Assembly: GCF_030272615.1 (NCBI RefSeq)
Contig: NC_081409.1
Location: 22,322,260-22,386,259 of the forward strand
Reading direction: 5' to 3'
From: Cryptomeria japonica
Lineage: Eukaryota > Streptophyta > Pinopsida > Cupressales > Cupressaceae
Length of the DNA: 64,000 nt
Shown: piece by piece, positions 1-10,449 of the stretch
Numbering within the stretch: the first letter of the stretch is position 1
Layout: each line of letters begins with the position of its first letter
Notes under the pieces: generated by a model
The model's database searches: none
What the model was told of the DNA's origin: nothing
Seen by the model: the letters and a program-made list of their open reading frames with translations, nothing else
Made by a program: the position numbers and the translations under genes

Positions 1-943
1 ACATTGTGGCGGTGTCAGAATCTAAAAAAGAGAAAATAAAGGACGTACCTAATGGTGAAAACCTCTCAGAGGCGCCTGAAAGTGAGATACTTGATATACT
101 ACCAAGTCACTTCTAGGAGAGATCTTCCATATTGATTGAGACAACTCAACCAGTGAACATTGGGAGTCAAGAGACATTGCACATCATTCATTTATCTCAA
201 TCACTATCAATAGAAGAGTTAAAATATTTCAGCAACCTTTTTTTAGAAAAGAAGATCAACTTTGCATGGACATACTCAGATATGCCAGGACTAGATCATG
301 ATCTCATCATGTATCATCTCTCTATTACACTAGGAGTTAAACCAGTTAAGCAAAAACTTAGTAAGATGCATCCTCATGTGGCACTGCGAGTGAAAGCTAA
401 ACTAGAAAAATTGCTAAAAGATGGATTTATCAAAGCTATAGACTACGTAGAATGGATATCAAATATAGTACTTGTATCAAAGGCAGACAAATCTATTAGA
501 GTTTGCACAGACTTCAGGGATCTCAACAAAGCATGTCCGAAAGATGATTTTCCATTGCCCAACATTGACATGATAGTAGATATGATTGCTGGATATGAGA
601 TGTATTCATTAATGGATGGATTCTCTGGTTACAATCAAATCAATATAGCACCTGAAGATCAAGAAAAGACAACTTTCACATGTGCATGGGGAACCTTCTG
701 CTGGAATGTTATGCCATTTGGTCTAAATTAAGAACATAGGAGCAACTTACCAAAGAGTAGTAACCACTATCTTCCATGACATGATGCATAAAAATATGGA
801 AGATTATGTTGATGACACCTTGGTGAAAATAATGAAGAGATCTATGCATATTCAAGAGCTAGGCCTCATACTAGATAGAATGGAAAGATTCAAGCTCTGA
901 TTAAATCCTAAAAAGTGTGCATTTGGAGTAACATGAGGAAAAT
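1..943 (+). pseudogene. Element A reverse transcriptase region of pol
   Basis: This is the Ty3/gypsy reverse transcriptase, which copies element RNA into cDNA in virus-like particles. The open stretch 132-731 holds the fingers and palm with the motifs KACPKDDFPLPNID and LMDGFSGYNQ (first catalytic Asp). After a stop at 729-731 the frame resumes and the YVDD box lies at 805-816, so both active-site aspartates of the box survive. Further stops at about 898-900 and 933-935 read TGA where an Arg codon CGA is likely, a CpG decay signature. The upstream part of the polyprotein lies outside the window. Assignment to RT is secure; the copy is inactive. Confidence 0.9.
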
Positions 944-1620
944 TGCTTGGTTACATAATTTCAAAAAAAGGAATTGAGGTTGATCTTGAAAAGGTCAGGG
1001 CTATAATGGAAATGCCTCCACCCAAGAATATGAGTCAGATGAGAAGTTTACAAGGCCGTCTTCAGTCAATAAGGCATTTTATATCTCAGCTAGCAGAAAA
1101 AGCTCAACCCCTCACAAAGGTATTAAGGAAAGGGATTCAATACAACTGGGATAAATATTGTGAATGACATTTACAACAAATCAAAGAATATCTTTCTAAT
1201 CCACCTATATTAATGCCACCAATTCAAGGTAAGCCACTGATCCTGTACATATCAGCTATAGATACTTCATTGGGGCACTTCTGGCACAACAGGATGACAA
1301 TAAAAAGGAATGAGCTATCTATTACATAAGTAGAACATTGGTGTCATATGAAATAAACTACAATATAATAGAGAAAGCATGCTTAGCATTGGTCTTTGCA
1401 TCACAAAAATTAAGGCACTATATGTTAGCACACTCCATTAAGCTGGTAGCCAAGATTGATCTGCTCAAATATCTTCTCAGTAAAGCAACACTTACAGGAA
1501 GACTGGCTAAATGGGTCATGTTTCTTATTGAATTTGATATTGAATATGTGGAACATAAAGCCATCAAAGGACAAGTTATTGCAGACCAACTTGCTGATGC
1601 TCCGCTCGAAGATAGTCAAC
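943..1620 (+). pseudogene. Element A RT connection and ancestral RNase H
   Basis: The stretch 943-1167 is the RT thumb/connection (KGIEVDLEKVRAI, then the LQGRLQSIRHFISQ block). After a stop at 1165-1167 comes the original gypsy RNase H, readable in 1338-1620 as EINYNIIEKACLALVFA and RHYMLAHSIKLV. The Glu expected in the EKE-type motif is replaced (EKAC). Tat elements are known to have a degenerate first RNase H because a second, archaeal-type RNase H does the work, and that second domain follows directly. The sequence between 1168 and 1337 is frame-broken. Confidence 0.8.
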
Positions 1621-2250
1621 CTTTGTATATAGAATTCATAGATGAATCAATCATGCACCTTACTAAACAATCATGGAAGATGTTCTTTGGTGGGTCTTTC
1701 ACTCAACATGGTTCTGGTGCCGGAATACTTTTTATTACTCCTCAGAAATATTCAATTCTGAAAGCTTACAAGATTCTCTTCCCTTGCACAAACAACATTG
1801 CAGAATATGAAGCTTTGGTAAACGAGATCAAGCTGGCCATCGAGCGGAAGATAGTTGAATTACAAATCTATGGAGATTCTTAACTCATTATCAACCAAAT
1901 CAATGATCTATATTAGACAAGAGATGAGAAACTGATGCCTTATAAGAGAATGGTGGATGATCTCAAGAAATACTTTACCTCTATATGATTTCAGTAGATC
2001 CCCAGAACAACAAATAGAGCAGCGGATGCAATGGCCACTTTGGCATCTATACCACAGCTACAGGAGTCTAATTTTTACTTTGAATTCCTGGTGGAAGAGT
2101 TACATTACCCTACCTATGATTCTATTGAGTCCCAAATGGTATGTTCTATTGTTGGACATGACTCATCTTGTTATAGCCACATTTATTCTTACCTGCATGA
2201 CCAAGTTGTCCCTGCTAATCTTTCCCAAAATGAAAAAAGGAACCTAATCT
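1621..2250 (+). pseudogene. Element A archaeal-type RNase H (aRNH)
   Basis: This is the second RNase H that defines the Tat lineage; it removes the RNA strand of the RNA:DNA hybrid. It begins at about 1672 (SWKMFFGGSF), has the NNIAEYEAL block near 1791-1820 and the IYGDS block ending at 1880. The first acidic residue, normally Asp in an FDGS-type motif, is Gly (codon 1689-1691), so the domain is catalytically dead even apart from the stop at 1881. The fourth motif region (AADAMA) is readable at about 2020 in a shifted frame. The aRNH-to-integrase linker runs to about 2250. Confidence 0.8.
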
Positions 2251-3424
2251 AAAATATGTCATGGTATGTCATCATCGCTAATGACCTATTCAAATGAGGT
2301 TTAGATAATACTTTGCTTAGATGTCTAGAAACTGAGGAGTCCCAATGCGCTTTATCTGAGGTTCATGAAGGTGTTTGTGGATCCCATTCAAACGGTCTAA
2401 CTTTAGCACAAAAACTACTAAGGGTTGGCTACTACTGGCCAGACATGGAGAAGGAAGCTATAAAATTTTCTAAAACTTGTGAAAAGTGTCAGCTGCATGG
2501 GCACCTTATACACGCTCCAGCAAGGGATCTCATACCCTTTGTGACACACTGACCCTTTCAACAGTGGGCATTTGATCTAATTGGCCAAATATATCCTGCA
2601 TCATCTAATGGACACAAATTTATTATCATTGCTACTAAGTACTTCACTAAGTGGGTAGAAGCGGTTCCACTCATCAAGGCAATAGGCAAATAAGTAGCTT
2701 TCTTTTTTCTTAATTATATCATCTGCAGGTATGGTATACCTTCATCCATTATAACTAATAATGGATGATAATTCAAGAACAAAGATCTAGACGAACTTTG
2801 TGAGAAGTTTAAAATCAAACAACATTGATCCTTAGTATATTACCCTCAAGGTAATGGACAAGCAGAGACATCTAACAAAAACCTACTGACTATCTTGCAC
2901 ATAACAATGAACAAATCCGGGAAGGATTGGCATATGCAACTCAATCCTGCACTGTGGGCTTATAGAACAAGTATCAAAACACCTACTGCGGCTAGACCTT
3001 TTTCTCAGGTGTATGGGTCTGAAGCAGTATTACCTATTGAAGTAGAAATACCATCTCTAAGAGTTTCCTTGCAAGGTCTTGTTACTGATGAAGACTATAG
3101 AATATCTAAATTGCAAGAGTTCGAATTGCTGGATGAGCATCGACAAGTGGCGTTTGATCATCTCAGAGTGTATCAAAAGAGAATGTCCAGATGATATAAC
3201 AAGAAGGTTTGACATCAAGATTTTAGGTTGGTGACCTAGTCCTGAGAGAAAATCCTAAAAATCAACAGTTTTGAGACAATAAAGGGAAGTTTGAACCTAA
3301 TTGGCTGGGTCCCTATATCATTATTACAGCTTTTGGCTTTGGTGCCTATCAACTTTCAACTTTGGAAGGAGAATAGCTCCACGAACCGATCAACACCATC
3401 CATCTGAAGAAATTATTCACTTAA
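2251..3424 (+). pseudogene. Element A integrase
   Basis: Integrase inserts the cDNA into chromosomes. The HHCC zinc-binding part is readable in 2313-2552 (VHEGVCGSHS through CEKCQLHG). The catalytic core follows with the first Asp in FDLIG (codon 2574-2576). The second acidic position is Asn (AAT, 2757-2759, context ITNNG), followed at once by two stops (TGA, TAA). The Glu is kept in QAETSNK (2865-2867). The C-terminal part is open in 2895-3194 and decays further to about 3424. Loss of the second Asp makes the enzyme inactive. Confidence 0.85.
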
Positions 3425-4528
3425 ATTTTCTCTACTTCAGCAGCCTAACCTGGTAAATAGGTGCCTCTTGTACTCAAACTCCATCTATCAACGCAAAGTT
3501 GGCATTCCTGCTTTCCTGCATATTTGCTTTCGCTTGTACATATTTTAGTCACTTTTGTGACATATTGGTTCGTTGGAACCCTCATGGCTTGAAACTGATC
3601 AATGTCCTACTCTTAGGTAATCAACAAGAGCACATTAAATATCCTAAGTAGTGTCAAACAAGTCATCTTTACGTTAGTAAAACCTGGTTGTCCACTCCGA
3701 GTCAGTCACCTGTCTTCTGACTACTGAAGAGTTTTATCACTGAGTAAACAAGAAAAACAACATAATGAAAAGCAATCACTAAACAATTTGAGCTATCCAT
3801 GAAAATTTTCTTTGTGTGTTGTCTTTTATATTGGTTTTCAATTATTATCCCTCTGAGTAACTCGAGGAAGTCTATCTTGACTAAGAGGAGCAAGGATTGG
3901 GGGCATAATATTTTCTTTGTTTTTTGCTTGTAGGAATGATTCCAATGATCTGGAAACATCTAAATTAGTTGGGTGTCTGTGATAAGAGCCTTCACATCAA
4001 GGTGAAATCGCCTCACATACCTCGACTCCGCTTATTTGAATGCTACAGGGAGGTTCCATATCATTTCTTTGTTTGTTTTGAGGGAATTTCTTCATTGTGC
4101 GATCCACATCCATGCGTAATCTGTCTAAGGATATGAACGAGAAAAAAGGGTCATTGCGGACAAGATAATTAATATTGCACATGAAAAGAAAGGAACTCTA
4201 ATCTGCCTGTTGTGGTTGTAAAGCGCTCAATGATGAAAATTAAGCTTTTCAAAATCTAGTGACTAGGTTTAGGTTGCATCTCATTTTACATTTCATTCTG
4301 CATCTTATACATTTAGAGTGATTTTGATATGGTAACAATGCTTTTTTTATTTTCTGAATGAGAGTTGGAGCATCATCATTTCTAAGCTAAGTGGTCTCTT
4401 TTCATCATTTCTCCGATCAAGTACTTGTGTTTTGAGGTGTTAGCTGCATACATAAACATATTATATAGATTCATAAATTCATTATCACTTATTTGCATTC
4501 ATCTTATTGCATAGAAAAATGAAAAATT

Positions 4529-4563
4529 TGCATTACTCATTACTCATTACTCATACTCATTCA
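4529..4563. repeat. Short tandem repeat, CATTACTC unit
   Basis: The 8-base unit CATTACTC recurs three times in a row near 4532-4555 and then degenerates into CATACTCATTCATTT. This is ordinary microsatellite slippage in an AT-rich tract. Confidence 0.7.
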
Positions 4564-4720
4564 TTTATTTGCATATGAAAAGAAAGAAAAATAAGACATC
4601 CATATTCATTTGCATTCATACATAAATGCTGAAAAGAAATGCATACATATAGAATAAAGCATATAAAAGACATCTCATAAGAGAATCAACACAAGTACGA
4701 TGAAGTCAAATCGGATCTCG

Positions 4721-4736
4721 TATATATATATATATA
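4721..4736. repeat. (TA)n microsatellite
   Basis: A run of about eight TA dinucleotides. A second such run lies at about 5114-5128 inside the LTR-like insertion. Confidence 0.85.
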
Positions 4737-4790
4737 TCATGTCAATTATAAGAGTACAAAATGATGTCGAATGACATATACAAACTCCCA

Positions 4791-4957
4791 TCAGAGGAAG
4801 AATTGTATAGGCTACAAAAAATGGGGTGTGTCTACAAAAAAATCTGAGCTACAAAAAGAAATAATCTATCTCGAACCCTCTCTCTCATCGCCTGGTGGAG
4901 GAGGAGGAGCCTAATGCCCAGGATCCTATCGAGGTGCCCGAGCTCCCTCTGACCGTG
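4791..4957 (-). pseudogene. PMD-type pseudogene, distal part (3' of the insertion)
   Basis: This antisense stretch lies directly left of the 4958-7336 insertion and is continuous with the sequence right of it at 7342 once the insertion and one copy of CCGTG are removed. Read on the minus strand it has a GGA-rich run that would encode prolines on that strand, fitting the low-complexity proline-rich tail seen at 7680-7930. No domain can be named in this short part, and the left boundary with element A is approximate. Confidence 0.4.
4953..4957. repeat. Target-site duplication CCGTG, left copy
   Basis: CCGTG stands immediately before the TGTAATGTCCCC terminus and again immediately after the GGGGACATGACA terminus at 7337-7341. 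Five-base duplications are typical of LTR retrotransposon integrase. Confidence 0.85.
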
Positions 4958-7336
4958 TGTAATGTCCCCTACTAGTTTAGGACTGTTTTAACCATAATTA
5001 ATCCTTCACAACACTCTTAAACTGCATTGATTAGGAGACAAAGCTTCATAACATGAATCCGATCATAATCTTATATCGAATTGATAACTTAATCTGATTG
5101 ATAACCTCTATTTTATATATATATATATAATTTATTCTCATATAGTATTATATTATATATTATAGTAATTATAATCATTATATTTTCCTTTATAATTATA
5201 AATATATTTTATTACTAAGTTCTACATAAGAACATTATCATGCCGCCTCTTATATTAAGCATTCATACTGAGTTTTGTAATGTCCCCTACTAGTTTAGGT
5301 TATTTATAAATAGAATTATGTTATGTCTAAGTATTCTGGTTACTTCACCAGTTAGTTTGTTAATGCCCAATATCTAATTGTATTTACTGATATCCAATTA
5401 TCCTTATATATCATTGCTCAGTTCACACGTATTATTTCAGTATATTAACGTTCCTTAGCAGTCATATTTCACTGTTTGCTGAATAAATAATGATTTGTTG
5501 AATGAAACGATTTGTTACAGAACTGAATACTGTTACTGCAGAATGTATTCGTACAGAAACCTTATAACGTTATTCAGACTGGATATTAGTTATAAATGTA
5601 AAGAGATTAATAGAATCGAGTTTTACAGGGATAAGTATGATTACTGCAGATTATATTTGTACTGAAATCTTATACCATTACACAGAATGTTTTAATTTAT
5701 GGAATTCAAATAAGTGTGGAAGGAGATAAGAATCGCTGATAAAGAAAACCCCGATAAGCCAGTTTATAATTAGAGTTCCATACCAGAGGGTGGTTGTGGC
5801 CGAGTGTGATACCAACTTCAATGCCCTTTAGTAAATGGAATTGATCTACCATATATATCTTGTAATTCTGAAAGGTTACACCGATTGGAAGTGAGGAGTT
5901 GTCTTCCTTTATTAGTCAGCACAATCAATGTTTAATCGCTTATTATCATTAATCGCACTCATATAATCGTGATTCCTTGTGAGTATGAATCACATCCCTT
6001 TTGTGGATGACTAATCGGTGATTAGACATCAGCATTAACAAATCAAACCTTTCATAATCAAGGGTGTATACTAATCGCTTATACCTCAATTGCAATCAAA
6101 TATAAATACGATTAGTAATTACTGTCTTGCTTCTTTAATCGTATCTCTCTATGAATTATAGATATTGGTCCATTATGCAAACAATATCACACATGGATAT
6201 CGTCTCCTTAATCACACCGTAACTAATGCATTATGGTCTAATGTTATTACTTTATTTATAATAAATACGATCTCCTTTCTGTGAACCAAATAGGGATAAA
6301 AGTTATAAACAAACCATCTTCCATCTTTGCTACGTAGCTTCCTTGTCTCTTTTATACATGTATGTAGGCAGACAAATCTGTCATGCGTCAGATTTGGTCT
6401 GCCACTATGTGTTATTGAATGATTATCTAATAGTAATTAATAATGATTACAAATTAATATTTTATTTAATAATTTATTATTTTAGAGATAAATGGTTACT
6501 CGTTATTTTAATAATATATTGCTGATAGAAATAAATGGATGATTAATCAATCAGTACTAAATAAGTGTATTGATATTTAATTTAATTTAATTTTATGTCT
6601 ATTCATTTGTATTTTAATTTTATTATAATTATTTATTATTAAATTATATTTCAAAGTGGGGCCATTACATATATATTTATTATATGGTATAAGTGAAAAA
6701 GAATCAATGTACGTATTATGAGAATAATTGATTATTGCTGAACCTATTTATCAAGTTGGTATTAACAGCGTTATTTATATCATTATATTATGTTAGCATT
6801 ATATTATGTTACCTACATTTTATTACATTACATTATCAATACTGTATTACATTGGCAGTATCATACCACACTGACAATATTATATCAGATTTTATTAACT
6901 GTATTAGCTTCAGGTTACATTAACATCATTATGTCATTTTGGCACCTTTAAGTTATACTAGATTAATAGTGTTTTTATGTTAATACATGCCTCTTATATC
7001 ATATTAACAGTATAAGTTGTATTAACAGTATTAATTTATATTAATAATATCAATATTAAATTGCATTAGTAATATTAATTGTATTAACAATATTAAATTC
7101 TATTAATAATAAAATGTGATTCACATATTACTAAATAATTTTTTGTATAATAATTTTCAATATTAATTTGTGAATAATAATAATAATATTTAATAATTAA
7201 ATATTAATAAATATTAATAATAATATTTAATAATTATATATTAATAATTTCAAATAATCATTTGTTGATTATATTAGTTTATAATAATAATTGTTTCATT
7301 TAGATTATAAATAACGATCAAGGAGGGGACATGACA
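4958..7336. mobile_element. LTR-like insertion (solo LTR or LTR remnant) with inverted termini
   Basis: A 2379-bp AT-rich insertion begins TGTAATGTCCCCT and ends AGGAGGGGACATGACA, so the two ends are near-perfect inverted repeats. The match extends inward: the strand complementary to the right end reads GTTATTTATAA where the internal start at 5276 also has GTTATTTATAA. It is flanked by CCGTG on both sides. There is no coding capacity; the small open stretches at 6343 and 6735 are AT-rich noise. A solo LTR or a collapsed LTR pair fits best, because TG...CA ends plus a 5-bp duplication are LTR hallmarks. A DNA transposon is less likely since the common plant families make other duplication sizes. 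Confidence 0.75.
5276..5299. repeat. Second copy of the insertion's 5' terminus
   Basis: The first 24 bases of the insertion (starting TGTAATGTCCCCTACTAG) recur exactly at 5276 and then the two diverge. The copy at 5276 pairs better with the right terminus. The first 318 bp may be the leftover of a 5' LTR fused to a complete 3' LTR by deletion, or part of a related LTR hit by a second insertion. Confidence 0.75.
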
Positions 7337-7341
7337 CCGTG
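7337..7341. repeat. Target-site duplication CCGTG, right copy
   Basis: Matches the copy at 4953-4957 exactly and follows the last base of the GGGGACATGACA terminus. Confidence 0.85.
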
Positions 7342-8640
7342 CCATATACTGTGAGTAGGGTATCACCTGCTGAGCAATAGGAACTGCGACACTATATGAA
7401 GCCACGTAATAAGATGCCCTACTACTCTGGTGGAGGACCTCATGTCACAGGGGCTCTATCTCTGCTCTCATATCTGCTCTCAGCACTGTGATCTGGCGAT
7501 CACGCTTGGTCCTCACTTCGGTAAGTTGGCGATCCCGCTCGGCCCTCACCTCGGCTAGCTGCCAGTCTTGCTCTACCGGCTGAGTCTGAGCCACTATCAA
7601 CTGTGACTGCAGCTCTGCAAGATGTGCCCTCATCGACCATCCAGCGTCTGTCCCCTGCTCTCTCACAGGCTCCTCACCTCCACCTCCAGCTCCACCTCTA
7701 GCTCCACCCTGCTCATCCCTCCACTGCCAGACCTATCTCAGAGCTGCTTGCTCCTCCTCAATCCCACCCAATCTCACACCCACTCACCCTAGGGGTCCAC
7801 CCTCAGCTGGCACCCTGCTGCTGCTAGCAGTAGGATCACCACCTATCCGCCTTAGAGCCTCAACTCTCTGTCCTTGCCTGTGGCCTTGTCCCTATGTTGG
7901 TGTGGGGGCATCATCCTCAACATCCTCAATACGAGGAGCCTGCTCACCTGGATCTGTGAATCAAGGGAAAGGATGCTACTAAAAATAATCTCTATACTGG
8001 GGCAATACCCCCGCATCCGCTACGTCATCCATGTAATCCCACCTTAGGTGGTGTAAACCAGTCAACTCCTACATCGCCAAAGCATAAGACAACTACGGAG
8101 ACCATCCCTGTCTCTCCTCATCTGCGTACCATGCATAAGCTATGTAGTCCTATGAGATCCCTTGAGGCTGGCCATACTGCCTCATCACTCAAGAAATAAT
8201 GAATCGATCCACAATAATCTGGGATCTCCCGATCAGTGGGCATGTAATAAAAAGGTCCCTACGAACCATTCACCAGTCATCCCACAACTCCAAACCTCTA
8301 TACGGTCTCCATATGACAGCTATCAGGTCATCTAGCTGCCGTCTCCAAAAATTTGTCTTGCCCAGATGAGGCTGTGTAATATATCTGACATACCTATATA
8401 TAATTGGCTACCCGAGCTCTCTATTGTCATCTACTATGGGCCAGCAAATAGGAAGGTGCTCCCAAGCCCACACCTGCAAAATATATACACCAGCGGTCAT
8501 GCTCTACCCATCTCTGTACACGATCTCATGCATCTCTTGATACATGTGGGCCAATAAACATGAACCCCAGCCAAGTCTTTGAGGGGTCTCTATCAACCTC
8601 TCTAGCATCCGACCCCATCTGCACTGGAAGCCATGCATAG
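7342..8640 (-). pseudogene. Plant mobile domain (PMD / MAIN-like) protein pseudogene
   Basis: On the minus strand, starting near 8640, the reading gives WLPVQMGSDA, then LQVWAWEHLPI (about 8440-8475), RQLDDLIAVIWRPY (about 8300-8345), then a Trp followed by PLIGRSQIIVDRF and MRQYGQPQ (about 8165-8240). The VWAWEHLPI, V-W-x-PY and RQxGxxQ blocks are the hallmarks of the plant mobile domain, found in transposons and in MAIN-family host proteins. Downstream is a proline/glycine-rich stretch and a charged heptad-like region with repeated RAERDRQLTEVRTKRDRQ-type units (7445-7666), probably a coiled coil. Several stops and frameshifts break it, so it is a dead copy, most likely transposon-derived. 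Its far end is cut by the 4958-7336 insertion. Confidence 0.7.
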
Positions 8641-9341
8641 GTTGTATCAGGTGTTGAGACTAGATGATAACATGTGCCTGAACACTTATTATAATGCATT
8701 TGATTCCAAAATGGCTTACATTTTAAGGGATAAGAATCCACATAGCCTAAGAGATGCATTCAGAATTGCTATCAATGTGGAGAGCAATAGGAAAGCATCT
8801 GGAAAATTAGGGAGAAGAACTGATGGTAGGCTATGGTAGGAAACAAAATAGCAACCAAACAAAGTTGTTAAGGAGGAAGATAAGATAGAAAAGTTAGTCA
8901 CTGCTATGAAGGATCTAACTGCCAAGGTAAATAAAAATGATAAGCCTCACTATAATTGGCAAGATAGACCTCCCAGATTGCATGATATGCCTTATAATAC
9001 CAACTAGAAGGATGGTAAACCTCAAAATGAGAAACCTAAGAATGCTCAGAGCCAAGACACCCCTGATCCCTTAAAAGGAAAAAATGTTCACAATATAGAA
9101 AACACTCCTTGGTGTATTGCTTGTGACAGGCCACATTCTCCTCATCAGTGTGCAGAAGCTCAAGCCCTTGAAGAGTACCTAAGGCAAGAGGCTGAGCCTG
9201 ATATCAATATGTTTGAAACCATTGTAGAAAGTGATGAGGAATCTATACAAAGTGAATTTAGTGATGTGCTGGACAGTAAAAGGACATTTCAAGGACAACT
9301 AACACTTGATTGGCATCCTACTCTGAATGTGGTAACCATTG
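8641..9341 (+). pseudogene. Element C gag, C-terminal part
   Basis: The frame runs through 8633-9341 with stops at 8837-8839 and near 9007. It reads as a gypsy capsid tail (LRDAFRIAINVESNRKASGK), a basic linker and a zinc-knuckle-like motif at 9113-9151 (CIAC, then His and Cys), spaced C-x2-C-x3-H-x4-C, one residue shorter than the common knuckle. An acidic tail follows (VESDEESIQSEFSD). The N-terminal capsid is missing. Copia-1 interrupts the frame at 9341; removing it with one target duplication lets the same frame continue at 16050, apart from one TAA at the join. Confidence 0.75.
9337..9341. repeat. Copia-1 target-site duplication, left copy (CATTG)
   Basis: CATTG before the 5' LTR and CATTT at 16050-16054 after the 3' LTR agree at four of five positions. 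Continuity of element C's frame across the pair supports a true duplication with one later mutation. Confidence 0.65.
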
Positions 9342-10404
9342 TGTTGGTAGTTTGGTATGGTTTTGTCATTGATGTCAACACCTACTAAAACACTAGCACT
9401 TTGGAGATCCAACAACATTCACTGACAAGTAAGTAACTATTGCACAGTTACTGGTATATGGTTCACCAACAGGATATAATGATCACCGACACTTGGAATG
9501 ATATGGAAGACACCTAGTAATGTCGAAGACATCGTGTGGACACTTTGTTTTGAAGAAATAATCATTGGTATAATCATATTGGCATATTTACTTTTACCGG
9601 CAAATAGGTCCAGGGTTACCTAGGGTTGCACCGTTAGGTTTATCTTTTCCAGATCAGCATGGAATGCTATGAAGATGATTTATTATTATTGTAAATGCAT
9701 TAAGCTGACATGTTTAATTTGTTATTGCATCAGATATTATATTATTTGTAAAATGTCTTTATTGTAATATTTTGTAGAGCCAACCTACTAAAATTGGTCT
9801 TAGGTTATGGTATAAATGTAAGATCTTACTTGTAAGATCGAATGTGGAATGCAAAAAAGGATTATGAGAAGGTATATGCGAGATTAAGTAGATCTATACA
9901 CAAAGACATCATTTGAAGGTGAAGCTAGGTTTTTGTGGAAGCATATCAGCATTACACCGGTACTGAATCCAGCATATGAAGATGCTATTTTGTGCAGTAC
10001 ATTGTTATTGGATTTAACCATCCAACTGTAGTCAGTGTGACTCCCATTTTGTGATTGAGCAGTGAGCTCTAGGCTATTGGCCTTTCTGCATGTGCAAACC
10101 CCATTTTTGTACACTTACTATCTATAGTAGTATCATCTGATTGTGGGTAAGGTTTCCCATCATGGGTTTTCCCCTTGCAGGGTTTCCACGTACAAATATT
10201 GGTGTTATGTGTTGTGGATGACTTTATGTTTATGTTTCATGCATTAATCTTTACCGGTATAGCAATTAACTATTAACACTGTCTACCGACATACTTAACT
10301 AGTTTACCGGTATTAACCATTAAGTTGGTTAAGTTGTTTTTGGTTTGAATTTATTAGACAACTGATTCAACTCCCTCCCTCTCAATTGTCTCCGGGACCT
10401 AACA
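9342..10404 (+). repeat. Copia-1 5' LTR
   Basis: Starts TGTTGGTAGTTTGG and ends CTAACA just before the primer site. It matches 15002-16049 along its whole length with scattered substitutions and a few small indels. A TATA-like TATAAAT lies at 9811-9817. Downstream, an AGCAGTGAGCTCTAGGCT block (about 10056) and a GGGTTTTCC/GGTTTCCACGT block (about 10163-10191) are shared with other copia LTRs of this window. Confidence 0.92.
9811..9817 (+). promoter_or_regulatory. TATA-like box in copia-1 LTR
   Basis: TATAAAT occurs mid-LTR and is kept at 15471-15477 in the 3' LTR, as expected for the U3/R promoter of a plant LTR. Inferred from position and wording only. Confidence 0.5.
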
Positions 10405-10406
10405 AT

Positions 10407-10418
10407 TGGTATTAGAGC
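10407..10418 (+). other. Copia-1 primer-binding site (initiator Met tRNA)
   Basis: TGGTATTAGAGC begins two bases after the 5' LTR. It differs from the usual plant initiator-Met tRNA complement TGGTATCAGAGC by one C-to-T change. Confidence 0.85.
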
Positions 10419-10449
10419 TTAGTCCTCTTTTTGTAGAAGTTTAACAACT

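Larger units (their letters stand above)
1..4790 (+). mobile_element. Tat-lineage Ty3/gypsy retrotransposon A, 5' truncated by window edge
   Basis: The element enters the window in the linker ahead of reverse transcriptase; base 1 corresponds to about 36410 of element B. It carries RT, RNase H, archaeal-type RNase H and integrase in the Tat order, then about 1.3 kb of untranslated sequence. Its 3' noncoding part shares with B a short stretch about a lost gap, seen here near 3446 (CCTGGTAAATAGGTGCC) and in B near 39988. No 3' LTR is found before the antisense PMD sequence begins near 4790, so the right end is also missing. Right boundary is approximate. Confidence 0.85.
3425..4790 (+). other. 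Element A 3' noncoding region, no gene
   Basis: I see no coding signal here. The start matches the layout of element B after its integrase. Near 4220 the phrase AGCGCTCAATGATGAAAA resembles B near 41168. From 4490 on the sequence is AT-rich and low in complexity, with many CATT and CATA runs. It ends near 4790, where antisense PMD-related sequence begins. No polypurine tract or LTR was found. Confidence 0.55.

Noticed and set aside
4958..7336. DNA transposon with terminal inverted repeats
   Set aside because: TG...CA ends and a 5-bp duplication fit LTR elements better, and there is no transposase; kept only as an alternative.
7445..7666. Minus-strand 73-residue open frame, charged and coiled-coil-like, as a separate small gene
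   Set aside because: It is continuous with the PMD pseudogene's downstream part and has stops on both sides; no start context or independent domain.
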